Source: Amia ocellicauda (Eukaryota; Chordata; Actinopteri; Amiiformes; Amiidae). Taken from it: a stretch of DNA of 64,000 bases. The stretch is taken from NCBI RefSeq assembly GCF_036373705.1, contig NC_089868.1, forward strand, positions 15,730,520-15,794,519, read 5' to 3'. Position 1 is the first letter of the stretch. Each line of letters starts with the position of its first letter. A program made the position numbers and the translations under genes. The notes beneath the pieces were generated by a model. The model was given only the letters and a program-made list of their open reading frames with translations. It was not told the DNA's origin and did no database searches. Below, piece after piece: positions 35,455 to 49,800 of the stretch.

Positions 35455-37801
35455 GGTGACAAAGGAAATTAGGTATTATTATTCCTTTTATGGAAACTGG
35501 AATGAAGTGAATTGTACCTACCGCCTTATCTTTAATTGTTATTTTGGACCTTGACTTACATGTTCTTGGTCACATGCTATGTTGATAATAGACTGTCTTT
35601 ATAGAACACTTATCCTGAACGTGCTGTTTATTGTTCTAGAGCAGGAATTTATTTCAAATGTAATGTTCTTCTGCTCCACAGTAGAATTTATTTTCCCTAT
35701 CATAATTCCGCACTCGTGATTTCTTTCTTTTTGGGTGAAGCATAATTACAGTCTCCGTTCCTCCCAATTAACGGTGTCTTTTACCACAGGAAGGCAGATT
35801 GAAAGGGAAAAACTCCAAAATTGGCCTGTATTAAACCTCTCACTCTCTAAATGGAAAATTCCTTCTACCAAAAATAAAAAGGTCCCCGCGTCTCTCGGGG
35901 GCTGGATCTATCTCCTCAGCCTGCTGCTTGGGAAGCCTGGTCTTTCCCCTCCTGTAGAGCAGTGTGAGCACAAATTTTCATATACATATTATTATATTAT
36001 ATGTTATACATATTTATAACACCCCACTGACATTTAAATGGCATATCAGTGTGTTCCAGTCCTTTTTTCTAGTCTTAATAGCTAAATTATCCTCCTATTA
36101 TTTTGTTGCTGATGTATATACCTTGTATACTTAGTCTTTCAGCTGTGCAACTGCAGTTCATATACATTTTCAGGTGCCATTGTTTCAGTGAGCTAAAAAA
36201 ATATGATGTTTCTGCCCCTGTCTGATTTAAAACTAGCTCTTTTAAGATAAATAACAATACAACATTTAATGTATGTATCTTGCCACAGGAGTATACAACT
36301 GGGTATAGTGCTAGTCAGACAGCAGCATTCATTTTGAATTATTCCAGGGGCTGTGGAAGTGATGAAGATGTTACATAATGCGCACACAATGTGTTTTTTT
36401 AGTGATACACAATGCACAGATGCTGTATGATCTGAGCTCAGCACTCCTGCTCTGAGAGAGAGCGGCCTAACTTTACTTGTGCAGCAGACGGACGAGAACA
36501 AGAGACGTTGCAGTAAATCCACGACCGCATGCATTTGACAGTGCGTTTGTTTACAGTAATTCCTTGTAATTTAAAGGAGGGTCCTTTAAATTTAGACCAA
36601 AACCTAGTTGCCTGTGTGTGAGGTTTGATTGTTAGCAAAGCCTTCATTTCTTTTCCTAGGTATCATCTCTGGGGACCCGTTAGCTGTCTGAGCCTTTAAT
36701 TCATATATAATTCACAAGAGGCAATATGGGCTGCAGGGGAGCCTTGTAATAAATGAATGATGAATAGAAGCTTTCAGTAGCATCACAGGCCTGTATTGGC
36801 TGAGTGTGTTTTTAAATAACTTTCTTCATCGAAAATCGGAGGGAAAGGAATACAATTACCTCTCTCTCCCTCAGACACACACACATATACGTACACACGC
36901 CTTATACCACATATTCCCAGTAGAACCTCAATTGCAAATTTCTTTTCAGTGTCGCATAAACAAATAGACTGAACAAGGTGATATTTTGAAAGGACAAAGT
37001 CATAAATCTCAGAGAAAGTGCAGTTCTGCGGTGGTTCAAGGAAAAGTAATCGCTCTTTTCAGGGATGTGATTTCTTTTATTTATTTCCACAAAGATTGAA
37101 ATCTTTCCCTATTCAAGACTCTCACTATTCAGATCTATTCAAAGGATCGTTTTGTAGTCCATGCTATTCCCAACACCTTATCTATTAATAAATGTGTCTA
37201 TAAAATGAAATGTAATAAACAGCAGGAAAGAGCAAAACATAACTATTAGTTGCAGTTTGGCGACTGAATGGAAATCAATTAAAGATGGGAATGAATCCAG
37301 ACCTATTTCTAGCTTCTACATTTCAAATTGAATTGGCAAGAAATATGGTCTAAGATGGTGCTGGGAGGCAAATTCTCAGTTTTACCAGCCTGTTGATAAA
37401 GTTCATTGGTCTCTCTTCAAACAGTGGCCTTATTCTTTGGATATGTTATTAATCCGTTCTTGTTTTGTTGTCTGTATTGTCTGGTTTCATTTTCTACTTT
37501 GGGGAAACGAATATCATAGTGCTGGGATCTATTTCAGGTTTTCTAAGCTGCAAGCTGAAATACAAGTCTGCAGAGTATGTAAAACATTCAGCAAATTTGC
37601 ATCGTGTGAAGTTGAAATCGTATCGAATATACTGCATCTCTGCTTAATCCTAACAATCTGTAAAAAAGCCTGTAGCTCATCAGTTCTGAGCTGTATTCAC
37701 CTGCTATGCAATGGCAATTTTCGAGTTTCCTTGCATTATGAATTGTTTAATTTTCATCTTTTTTAAATTGCTCACAGGAAGCGTCTCTTCAGAGGAGGAC
37801 G

Positions 37802-37888
37802 ATGTCGCCGGGGGGAGTCAGCAGTGACTGTCCTCACCTGGAGTGTGTTGGTGAGATCACTAAAGAGGAACTGATCCAGAAATCCCAT
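37802..37888 (+). CDS. USP33: USP33 coding exon 1 (residues 1-29)
   Basis: The exon starts at 37778 after tgctcacag| and has 24 bases of 5' UTR. It encodes [20 protein letters not shown] then KEELIQKSH, donor CAT|gtgagt, phase 0. Confidence 0.96.
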
Positions 37889-40800
37889 GTGAGTTATTGT
37901 CCATTTTGTGGGATAGCATTAGCCACTTAGTGAGGAATATAAGAAGATTAGTTACACCAATATAAACCAGTGTTGGTTATATATGATTGGCAGTGTTGGA
38001 AATGCACATTGAACTGACACCTCACGTTTATACACTTATGCGTATATTTAGAAATCAGTGTCCTTTGTTTTAATGATATCTTCGATTTCTATGATGTGGC
38101 TTCTGGGTTTGTTTTAGACTTTCTGCATTCTTAATGGTCACCTGACTGTGTGTGTTTTACAGGGCAAATGCCAGGATTGTAAAGTTGGTGGACCAAATTT
38201 ATGGGCTTGTTTGGAGGTGAGTTCTAGAGCAGGGGTATTTTCATTTGTTCTGGTGGAGCATGATCTGATTTCTCAGTATGACTTGAGGTCGCCCAATTGC
38301 CCTAAAATATCCATTAACTTCACAAGATAATGGCTATGGACTGGGATCACTTTGAGGTTATTTATTAGGTCATGGTTGACAGCCATCTATTGCTATAGCC
38401 ACTGTTGGCAGGGTTATTTTGCAGTTGGTCAATAATACTGCCACATACCCTTTAGTTTTAAACTCTCACTGCTAAGTGTTTTGTCTGTGTAGTAATAATC
38501 ACATATTAACTTCAACTGGACACAATTTATTTTCCACTGACTGCTGCTCTTTTTTTTTGAGCCCTGAAACCAATGGTCTATGTCTCTTTCGAATGAGGAG
38601 ATACGCTGTGGTTCAGTGCTGGAAAACGTACTTGCACGACATAAATGACAGCGCTGAAGATCGATTGAAGATAGGAATGAGTTTTAAATGCATGCTTTTA
38701 TAGCGGGATATAGGAATGCAAAGAAAATAAGTAAGTTGACTTTCAACATGAGGCAAATCTCTGTTTGTTTGCAAAGCCTTAAACATTTAAAACAACCTTT
38801 TTCTCATTTTTACAAATTTTGCTTCCCAATGTAAAGAACTTTACAGTTGAAAGTTCCAGTTCTGCTCTTGACTTCTGTACATTGAGATTTAAGTTCTGCA
38901 TGAGTCTGATCATTCCTCTTTTCTCTCTGTAGGATGGCTGCGCCTATGTGGGCTGTGGGGAGTCGCATGCTGACCACAGCACCGTCCACTCTCAGGTGCG
39001 TATCCTCTCACAGCCTTTGAAACGGAGGCCTATGCTGGTAAGATGGTGGGGCAGGTGTAAGTGTAGAGAGGAGAGGGCCGTGCGTGAAGGAAAATGAGAG
39101 AATCTGTGTCTCCCTGCAGTGCAGTATGACGTGCCAGCCCTGCTTTGTTGCAGTGAAGTTAATAATAAAAAAATTAAAAAAACAAGTTTGAAATTGTTAC
39201 ATCAATTCTACAGAGGATAGTTGTCAGGTTGGCTTTTTCAAAGAAACTGATCTAATAGGAAAGTTCTACTGCCATAAAAAACATGTAATAACTGCAGCTT
39301 TTTTGTGTGTGTGGAATTGCTTTGAAGCCACTTATTGGTTTATCCATAATTCATCCTGACTCCAAGAGAGGGAAGCGACTATAGCCAGCAACTGCTTGAT
39401 ATTCATTATTTTTTATGCTAGTCGTGCATTATAAGACTTTAAAGGTTTTCTAGGTGTCACAGTAGGGACTCGGAAATGTCTCATTGGCTTGACAGACTGA
39501 AAGATTAAAAAAATGTCACCTCATTGGTGAGCTAATTGTCAAGATTAGCCACAGATTCGACATGATGGCAAGCGTAACCGATGGCTGTCCTTACGTCTGG
39601 GCCTTGAATGGTTCTTCAGATAATTAAGACTGTGAATTGCAGAGTGACCTTTACAGGAATGGCAATGAGGGAACATCTGTCCCTTTCCCCTGCCTCTGCA
39701 CTAGCTGGGGCGTTCTTCCTGCTGAGCAGAACCTGAAGCAAAATTGTTTATCAAAGAAGCTGATTAATTAATGAGTTCGTATTTTTTAATTTGAGTCAAT
39801 TTCTTCCTCTAGCTTTAACCTAGTTTTCCTAAAGAACATATCATTAATGACACAAACCATGAATATGTACAACAAGAAGCCCATGGCCCTCAGTTGCTGC
39901 TGTTTCTATTAGTTAAGGAAAAAGCCCCTGTGTATTACAAAAGCTAGAGGAATGGAAGTGATATATGGATAATGAAAGAAAATGCCATTTCAAAGTCTTG
40001 CAGTAGTGTTGTTTTATGATTTATGTAGGTCTTTATTTAGAAGCCATAGGGCCATGTTTTTGTGGCAAGATACAGCTTGTAATAAGAGGCGAAATGGCTT
40101 TAAGTTTTCTTCTATTCACCTCTTCATTCTCGCTAACAATATTGTTTTTCAAGAAGCAAAACAAATAAATAACGGATCCTAAATTCCAGTCGATTGGGGA
40201 CTGTCTAAAAGATTCCTTCATCAATGTTTCACCACATTTTCGGGTCAAAACCTGTTTCCCTGTTGCTAATGGTGTCTCGAGCTAATTGTGTTGCTCATGA
40301 ATAATGTAGAGGTTTCTAACTGCTGGTGATCTGGCTCTTGGGCGGTGCGTCTTGGCAGCCGTGCTAACGGGAGGGCGAAAGGGCCAGAGACTCTGGTGTC
40401 ACTAAACTTTCAGGCCTTGTGTTTTACAGGCTTGTTGGTGCATGCAGTCAGAGGTGGAATTTATAATTGTAAGGCTATGAAAACAGACAGCGCTTACTCT
40501 TAGTGGGTTCTGTCATTCCAGAAATAAAATACATTAAAAAGTGCTGGCTTAGTGACTAACTTTCCAGACAGCGGAATGAAACCTAGTGACTGGCATGCTT
40601 CAGACATAGTTTTGTGGGGTATGGAATGCCAATCTGATCTGTTTTATAAGCTCACCACATTTCAAAGAAGCTCTTCCACACAGACGCTGCAAAAGTGAGG
40701 TTTCATTTAATCCCTAAGGTAAACCACTGGATTGTACTGGAGCGGTAACTGAGGAGTCTGGCTCTAACCGACTCTCGGCCCTGCCAGGTCACGGCAGTCT

Positions 40801-43800
40801 CGATGTTGGCTGTACAGCTCTAGTGCCCAGATATGAACTAGAGGCATCCTAAAGAACAGAGCCATAAAAACTCTTGATAATGTGAAAAAAGCACAAACGA
40901 TAAATGGGAAATTGACTGGTGACTATATTTAAGGTATTCGTTAATAAAATGCACAGCTGTAAGTGTATGCTAGGTAGTGTGGGTTTCTCTTAGTGTACGA
41001 CTGACATCTCTGTGTTTTGTCAGGACACGCGTCACAACCTGACGGTGAACTTGACCACCCTGCGTGTTTGGTGCTACGCCTGCGGGAAAGAGGTGTTTCT
41101 GGACAGGAAGTTGAGGCCTCGCTCCCCAGCCCCGTTGTCTAAGCCACACTCCCCCCTGCACAACAACACACAGGTAGGCCTGCTTTTAGGGGGAGTCTGT
41201 ACTTCCTCACCACTCTGCACTGCCAAAGTGAACGTGACAGATCTTTATGGCTGTGTCCTACCAAAAAGATGAACCTTTCCATCTGTGTAAAAGGCAAACA
41301 AACAAAAACAGCATTAGTTAAAGGTGAATTACTGTTGTCGTTCTCTCCAAAATAACATTTACAACCGTAGACCTATCAGTTTCATCAATTGAGCAAAACA
41401 TATTGTGAACCTCACTTGTGTTCACAACCTGAACAATTGCAAGCGCTCAGCCTCCACCTACTGTGTTTTTAATGCCAGGCTCAGGTTAAGCCAGCTCTCC
41501 CTTCAGCTTCTTCTGTGTTTTAAACCGTTGAGTAGAGGCTGTGGAGTTTGCACTTCCGACAAAGCTTCATACACCCCCCCCCCCCCCCGCAGACTTGCTG
41601 TGAACATCTTCCTGTCTCCTCCATTATTAATGTGGTGTTTATGCCACTTCAGAGTTGATTGGCATCGCCTCTTCACTCTAATGTCTCGTCTGCTTTCGTT
41701 TGTGGCCCGGGGGTTAGGTTGATATGATACATTTTCATTCTCATTAACACGATACGGGCCTGAACCAAAGTCAGCTAGGTAAACTGATAGATGAATTCAG
41801 TGTCATTATTCTGTGGAAAGCATCAAATTCAGGTACAGATTTTTTAATATCAGATTTAAGGATTCCCTCAGATTTGGAGGATATCCTTAATTAATTGCTC
41901 TTAATGAAAGGCTTTCAAGTGGATGCGCCTCTATTGTGGGTTATAGTGTGTGTGCCTCTCTGTGAGATTCGCTGACTGTGTGCTCTGTGTTTCTCCGATT
42001 CTGTCAGGATGCGAAAGTCCCCGGGAGCCCGGCGCTGAAGATTCCCCAGGCAGCTGTCTGTGATGACCTAGATACAGAGATGGAGGAGGAGGATGAGTTC
42101 AGAACAAGAGGTACTGCAGAAACACAGCATTACCGCACGGAGGGTGTGCTCCTGTACCGGGACTGCGGGGGGGGGTATGGTTTGCCAGCAACGCAAATGT
42201 TGACGGCCCACAGTCAGCTGTGTGCATCAGATGTTGAGGCTCACGGTTATGCCAGAATTTCATCCAGGTGAACTGATTGTGACAGTCTGCCAAAGTGAAA
42301 TGTAATACATCTTCATAGGTTTTCTGTTCTTTCTTTTACTTTTAATTGTAACACGGAATTTGCCAAGCAATGCTGTTATTTGAGAGACTAAAGGGAGAAA
42401 AGCCATCGTGAACTAGGTTTCTAGCAAAACAGATGCACGTTTCATTAGCAATGTCCCCTGTTTCCCTTTAAGGTCTCACCGGGCTGAAGAATATTGGGAA
42501 CACCTGCTATATGAATGCAGCTCTCCAAGCCCTTTCAAATTGGTAAGAGATGCCTTTGTTAAAGAAACACCACCTTGTTTGGGCTTCTACAGTAGATGAA
42601 ATATAGCAAATGTTAAAATGGGAGGTTTTCCAATTGGTACTTTCATTGTAGGTATGTATCACTTGTAGCAGAGCGGTGGACCACTGTTGAGCTGGTATTT
42701 TAGGCTTCAAGACAAAGCTGGGATTTGTAATGGAACAAGTGTGGCTGTATATCATTCTTTCAATTGGTTTTATGTTTATTGATGTAAAGGAGGTGTAGCC
42801 AAGACCATAATATATTCCAGTGCTCTGCAACCCTTGTTATTTTGTTTAGTCTGTCAGAAATGATGGGATTGTTCAGCATCTTTCAGTTTTGGAGGAGAGA
42901 GAAAAAATCGATTGTTTATGGCCTTCGTTGTGAATTTGTTTTGTAGCACTAGAAATGTATTACAGCAGGGATTTTGCCGTCAGTCTGATGAACAGTGAAA
43001 AAATGATCTTTTCAAGTATGAGGTAATTGAGCAGACATTCCTGCTAGCAGCTCAGTGTTCACGAGCCCGCGGGACACAGGCCGTTCGAGAGACTCTGCGG
43101 TTCCACTGCGAAGCCGAGCTGGAATTGCCGGATTATTATAATGATGAGTTGCACTGTGTTGCTGCTGAAAACGGGCATTCTGAACAGCTGGATCGGTGGG
43201 TGTTAATTGTGCCCGTGCAGAACAAGTTCAAAGCCAAGACGGTAACATTGCAGGTGCCATCTGTGTTAGTTTTTTGTCGGTTCAGCCAACATGTGCTTGT
43301 TTAACACCGCCTGTTTTGGTGACAACCTTTGCCATTCCAGCCCACCGCTCACCCAGTTCTTTCTGGACTGCGGGGGTCTCGTGAGGACAGACAAGAAGCC
43401 GGCGCTGTGTAAGAGCTATCAGAAGCTGGTCTCGGACATCTGGCACCGGAACAGGTAGGCCTGCCACTCATGCCCCTTCTCCACTGGCATATCCGAGCAG
43501 TGCCGGAACTAAGCTGAGCCGAGCGGAGATGGCCTGGCACGGCACGGTTGTGTATCCACTGCAATACCCAAGCCGGGTGAATGACGTCGAGAGTTGAGTG
43601 CCTGACGCTGAAACATAGTCGGGTTTTTCAGATGACAACAATGCGGGAGCTTGAGAGTGTGGTTGTACTCGTAATTTTGGCTTTTTGTTCTATACCAAAT
43701 GGAAATGAAAACCAACTGGCCCGGCTAACAAACCGTAATAGTGAAGCTGCAAAAAATTCTCATGCGACAAAAACACCATGTGAAAGACCGTAATGATTTA

Positions 43801-46800
43801 ATTTAATTTCAGTTTGTTAGGCTATAGTATCATTTAGGTAGTCATTAAACCCTGATAATATGGAGTATTCCAGCATGCACTGAAACAGTCAATTTATATA
43901 ATAATTATGTAAAAATATAAGGCATAAGATTGAATGTGCTTAGGTGGTTTACTATTGGACTTAACATGAAGTTTATTGTTTATTGTCAAATTGGTTGACA
44001 ATAATAATTAGCAAGGTAATAGTCTCCATCTTTTATTGGTAACATTAGGATTACAAACTTTGATAAGTAATTATGTTTTAGCACATGGAGGTACATTACG
44101 CGATACATTAAGCATTTTAGACTTGCTTTTGACATTGTAAAATAAAATACAGGTTGAATCTTGTTAAAACAAAAATCTCACATTAAGTAAACTATATAAA
44201 TATGTCCATGTCCCAGCCCATTGTCAGTAGTAACGTGTACTCTTTCGACATAATGACATTTCAGTACAATTCAATATTCTGATCTTCCCTTGAATGTAGA
44301 TTTGACCTGTATTATTAGTATACTTGTGCGAATCATCGTGTTTGAAGTATCCATTAAAAACTTGTCTAACCAACGATGCACACGATATGTTTTGCTATGA
44401 AAAGGGCAGAGACAAGCTTCTCGGAGAGAGAGAGTACCTCACAATTTACAACTTGTGAGACATCAACTTGGTTGTAAACAACTTAGGGGGGAAAAGGGAA
44501 GACTATACATTTTCTAAGCTTAGTTATTTCAAAAGCTGTGCAACATGCACATGTTTGGATTTATCCTTGTTACAATGGTTTGTTTAATTTGTAATTAAAA
44601 AGCTATCAGCTTTTACTGTTATAAATAAATCTATACATCAAAGTGATTAGAGGCAAGAGAACAAGTTTAAAAAAGTTTTGGGATGTTGGAGATTTAAGAG
44701 CTAACTTAAGTTACAGATGAAGAAGGGCTATCACTCGAAACGGTAACACATTAATTAATCTAAATTCGTGTAGATGAACCCTACGATTCTTTTACCAGTA
44801 TTTAAATGGCAGTAGTAGTTTGTTAAGTATTTGTGGTGTACTTGTTTAATGTATTAAGTATTTGTAATGTATGTAGACCTGGGTAATCGGGTAGGTTGAC
44901 ACTACATGAAGACAAGTTCAGTTAAGTCCTCCCCCGTCATGGCTCGGCCTGGGCCAGCCCTAGGTAAGGAGCAGGGCCAAAAATTCACGGCCTGGTTCCG
45001 GGTCGGCTCGACAAAATTGCCAGTGGGTAATGTGCCAAACCGCGCCAACATGGTTCCAGCACGGCTCGCATATGCCAGTGGAAAAGGGTGTCAGACACCC
45101 ACTAACTTCCTGTTTATGAAAAATGTGTCTTACCTTATTTTTTTTACTACTAATAGTAATAACAAAAAAACAATAAATGCACAATGAATTGTAGTATTCT
45201 AAGGAGAATTAGAATCAATAAATGAAGATAAAGTTTTAGTGGAAAGTGTTTTTGGTGTAATTTTAATTTAACAAGTTTATGCCCGTTTCTAAAATGCAAA
45301 TGTACTTTCATGTACTTTAATTCTCATCTTACAGGCCTGGGTATGTAGTGCCAACTAATCTGTTCCAGGGAATCAAAGCGATCAATCCAATGTTTCGAGG
45401 GTATTCTCAGCAGGTTAGTTATTTCAATGCTATTCATTTGCATTGTATTAGGTTTCGAAAATGTTCACCTTCCTCCAATCAATTTTGTTAACTTGGCATG
45501 TCTTTTTACAAAAATACAATACAATAAATAAACACTCTAAGCAGACAGTTGATTACAAATCAAAACCTAATTGATTGGCAGTTTGGATGGAAGCAAAAAG
45601 CCTCTGGCAAACTAATAGCTTTCATTGAGGACTGGGTTTGACATTTGCAGGAGTCATTCATTTAATTGAATCCAGGGTATAATTCCTTCCTTTTAGACTT
45701 GATTATTTTGGTTAATATCCAATTTCAGTGTTGTTAACGATGAACAAAACTTCCATTCACTTGGCATACTCGCAGATTTGATAATTTACATTTCCTTGAA
45801 GATAACCTATTTTAAGAATTGCTTAAGAACTCCTTTCAGCACCTCTTCTATCAAGTATGATAATGTGACATTGTCATAATGTCCGTAGTGGGTTGTCTTG
45901 TACTTAGTGTTGTCGAGAAACAACATGTACTTTCAGTCTAGCCGTATTTGAGAGGGAAGGAACCCTGTAGAAATGACTGGTCATTTTAGAAGTTTAATTG
46001 AGTCCAGTTAAATTTCCCAGCTGCTAAAATCCTCCATCTGATAATTATGTTGGTTTAAAAACTTGTGGTTGCATTCTATAATAGCTTCCAATGCTTTGCA
46101 ATAATATCCCTTTGAAAATCCCCTTTCATGCACTGTTAAGAATGACCCACTCTGTACTTTTCCTGTAGTTATCGGGGACTACAAATTAGACAAAGCTGTT
46201 TGCACTAACAGGCCTTCAATTCTGTGCTGGAATTCCGCTAAGTGGCCGTATTTGTTCAGTCGTAGCAGCCAGTGAATCTTAATTTGTCACACCATGGTTA
46301 CACTGCACTCCAACTCAATTAGCATTTCAATGGAAAGAATAACCAAAGAACCGCGAGGAGAGAGATACTTAGATAAAGTCCTGAGCTGAGTCCTGATCAG
46401 ACTATGCAGTGAGGTTATCGTTAACATTAATTATTCTACAAGATGGGGATGCTATGAGAGAGAAACAGCGTGTAATCTGTGGCATTACTTGACATTACCG
46501 TGTGGGGATATATTTTATTTATTTTCCAATCTAGAAGTAATTTGACAGTGAGGTCCTCATGTAATACTTCAGATTAAACATGCAAATTACATTTATAAAT
46601 GATCCATTGCCTGAAATATAGTAACAGGGTGTTAATAGAGTCTCATTAACCTTGCAGTACCTGACCTCTGTTCGTGATTAATGGCATGTTATTAAAGAGA
46701 GAGAAATGCTCTAATTTATTTGTATTTTGGAAATGTTTGATTGCATCTCAGTAGCTGATTAATGATGCATTTCTTAAGTGTCATTTGCAACTGTTTAGCT

Positions 46801-49800
46801 GCAGTGAGAAACCAGTTAGCTTCTCAGAGATCTTCAGAAAAGATTGTCAAAACTGTTAGTTTACAGTTTTAAAGATCCGGCGGATGTGTGATCTGTCCTT
46901 CAGGACTCCCAAGAGTTCCTGCGCTGTCTGATGGACCAGCTGCATGAGGAGCTCAAGGAGCCCGTGGTGGAGCCCGACGACTCGTCCCCGCACCCGCTTG
47001 CCATGGACGACAACATGGAGGATGACAAGAGCCAGTCCGACAACGACTTCCAGTCCTGCGAGTCCTGCGGCAGCAGCGACAAGGCGGAGAGCGAGAGCAA
47101 GCCGGCGCCCGAGGAGCCCAGCGAGGTGGAGATGCTGATCGCTGACGAGGCGGGCGGCCCAGCGGGCGGCAAGGAGTGGCACAAGGACAAGAACCTCATC
47201 AACAAGCTGTACCGCAGCGGCTCCTGCGGGGACCTGGACAAGGACATCGACACGGCAGCCGAGACCACGCCCATCATCAGCAACCAGGGCACCGTCAAGG
47301 TCCAGATCCAGAGCAGGCTGTCAGGTACCACCCTCGCCTTCCCTTTGGTGTATGCGATTTAGTGTGTGACTGTCACAAAGTGGTGTAAATGACATTTGAG
47401 GTTTGGGAGGATTGCAAGACCTGTAAATTGTTATGCACAGTTCCTCTCTCTGTTTAACCAGACTGCTACCCAGACATCCATGTGAGCAGCTCCTCCCGGC
47501 CCCACAGCCCCACTCCCACAGACGCATTGAACTGCAAACTGTCCAGCAGTCCTCCTAAATCCACCTCCGCGTGGCCCGGCATGGCCTCCTCGCACAAGAA
47601 AGGTACCTCTCTGTCACCACGGTCATGCTTCAGTCGTGCTCTGGCCTCACTGTGCCAGGTGCATTTAGTGTGTGTTGCAAAAATTCAGGTGAAGTTAAAT
47701 AAGGCTTTACCAGCAGTTAAATAACAAAGATGACTTTGCTTTCTACAGGAGTTACGTCGTTCTCCCAGCCAAAGAACAAGACTCAGAAGAAGTACCGCAG
47801 CGTGATCTCTGATGTGTTTGATGGCAAAATTGTCAGCTCTGTGCAGTGCCTGACCTGTGATCGGGTGAGTGTAAATTACACCGTTAAGATCATCCGCTGT
47901 GTTAGTCAGCTTGCTCTTGTCTAAGAAGCCTGGACAGCTGAAATAATAGCAATAAGGCATCTTCCAACATCAGAAAAAGTGTTTTTGTTGTAGCAGCAGG
48001 CATTGTGCCGTGCCGTACCGAGCCGTGACGTTTGTGACTGGTTTAGTGTGGTTTTCTGTTGCTCTCCAGGTGTCGGTGACTTTGGAAACCTTCCAGGACA
48101 TCTCCCTGCCCATCCCAGGCAAGGAGGACCTGGCCAAGCTGCACTCCTCCTCCCACCAGACCTCGCTGGTCAAGGCGGGCTCCTGTGGGGAGGCCTACGC
48201 CCCTCAGGGCTGGATCTCTTTTGTCATGGAGTACATCAAAAGGTAGTTTTCACACAGTGGGCTTTAATGTAGTTGATTTGAAGCAGTCATTGAGTCTTTG
48301 TTATTCATTTTCCCTGTCTGGTCTCTCTTGGTCCTTCAGCTGGTTTTGGGGTCCTGTGGTGACCCTTCAAGACTGCTTGGCTGCCTTTTTTGCAAGAGAT
48401 GAACTGAAGGGTATGTTTTATACTTTTTCTGATTTGGTTTTCTTGTTTTTTTTAACATTTGTTTTTGTTTACTTTATTGAATCATGCAGCCCTAGGAAAT
48501 ATATACAATTTTCTTCATGACTTACTGGCAACCAATACAAAACAGTAATGTCAATGTTAGCTGGTAAAATGGGACACTGTACGTTAAGCAGATATCTGTG
48601 GGAGAGAATTTCACCTTTATATTTTCTTCTTTTCAGGAGACAACATGTACAGCTGTGAAAAGTGTAAAAAGTAAGCCCTTTAAGACAGTTGTTTTAATTA
48701 ACTGTACACAAACGATGCTAAAAACCTTTACAAAAGACCCAATAGCCTGTTCTCTTTACTGTTCATGCATTTTTGCACATCCTCCATGTTACCTCAAAGA
48801 TGCATTATTGCTTCCATATGATTCTCCAGAGGTTAAAGACTAAAGTTGCCACTTCATTTTCTTTCTGTGAACTCATAATTGCTTTTTGTCAGAAAGAGGT
48901 AGAAACTAAGTTCACGTAACCATGGTGAACATTTCAGAGAGTGCCTTTAGCAGGAAGCCAGTGAGAACTGCAAGACATCACTGGGCCTAGTGTTGCTACA
49001 GAGTCATGCATTTAAATTAAAGCACAAATCATGCAGCATTCGGCATTTGTTGCTTATCAAGATGTATATTTAAAAAATGAAGATAATTTGGTTTTGTTTT
49101 CTTTCACAGATTACGAAATGGAGTGAAATTCTGCAAAGTACAGAGTCTTCCAGAGGTAACTATGCTTTTATTTTGAAATCCATTTCTGTTAAATTGTTAG
49201 ACAATCCCAAGCAGTAAGACTTACAGAAGCGGTACTATGGAGTGAATTCACTGTCAAAATTAGAAATACAACTTGTACGTGCAAAACTATGCTTACGGTT
49301 TTTATTTTACGCATACAATTAAATTCTGCGCTCATTCAATATCGTTTACATATTTGCAGTTTCGTTAACACATTTGCAGTTGTGTCTGCGCTCGTTCAAT
49401 CTGGTTTACACATGCGCAGTTCTCTACACGCTCGCAATTCTTTTTGACAGTGTTTTCACACCGTCTCAAAAAACAACGCGTAGATCAGGCATCCTAGATG
49501 ATCATCGCACTATCGATCTCCATTCTCATCACACATGGCTGACCACACGGCAGCAGAGGGACAGTCTAAAAAAGCTTAACGTGGCTTAATGACAAGACTG
49601 ACACTTTTCAAACTGTTACACAAAGGATTGGATGTTTAAAGTGTCGTGTTAAGCCCTAGCCAGACGTAATTGCGCTTAATGTTGAACTTATGTGTTTTAC
49701 TGTACTTTAAAATATAACCATTTATATTCAAACTTTATAATTAATAAAACTGGAACCACCCAGACTGATAGACAAAATATGTAATGTTTAAATTGATATT

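Larger units (their letters stand above)
31728..37777 (+). other. USP33 first intron (6 kb)
   Basis: It begins in a CpG-rich area with a GATGAG simple repeat (31962-31998) and then is AT-rich, with a TA microsatellite at 35409-35448. No coding sequence recognised. Confidence 0.5.

Noticed and set aside
36193..36534. 113-codon minus-strand frame in USP33 intron 1
   Set aside because: No splice context, homology or conserved motif. Frames of this length occur by chance in the window.
46856..47331. Minus-strand frames of 108 and 143 codons
   Set aside because: Antisense of the GC-rich acidic exon of USP33.
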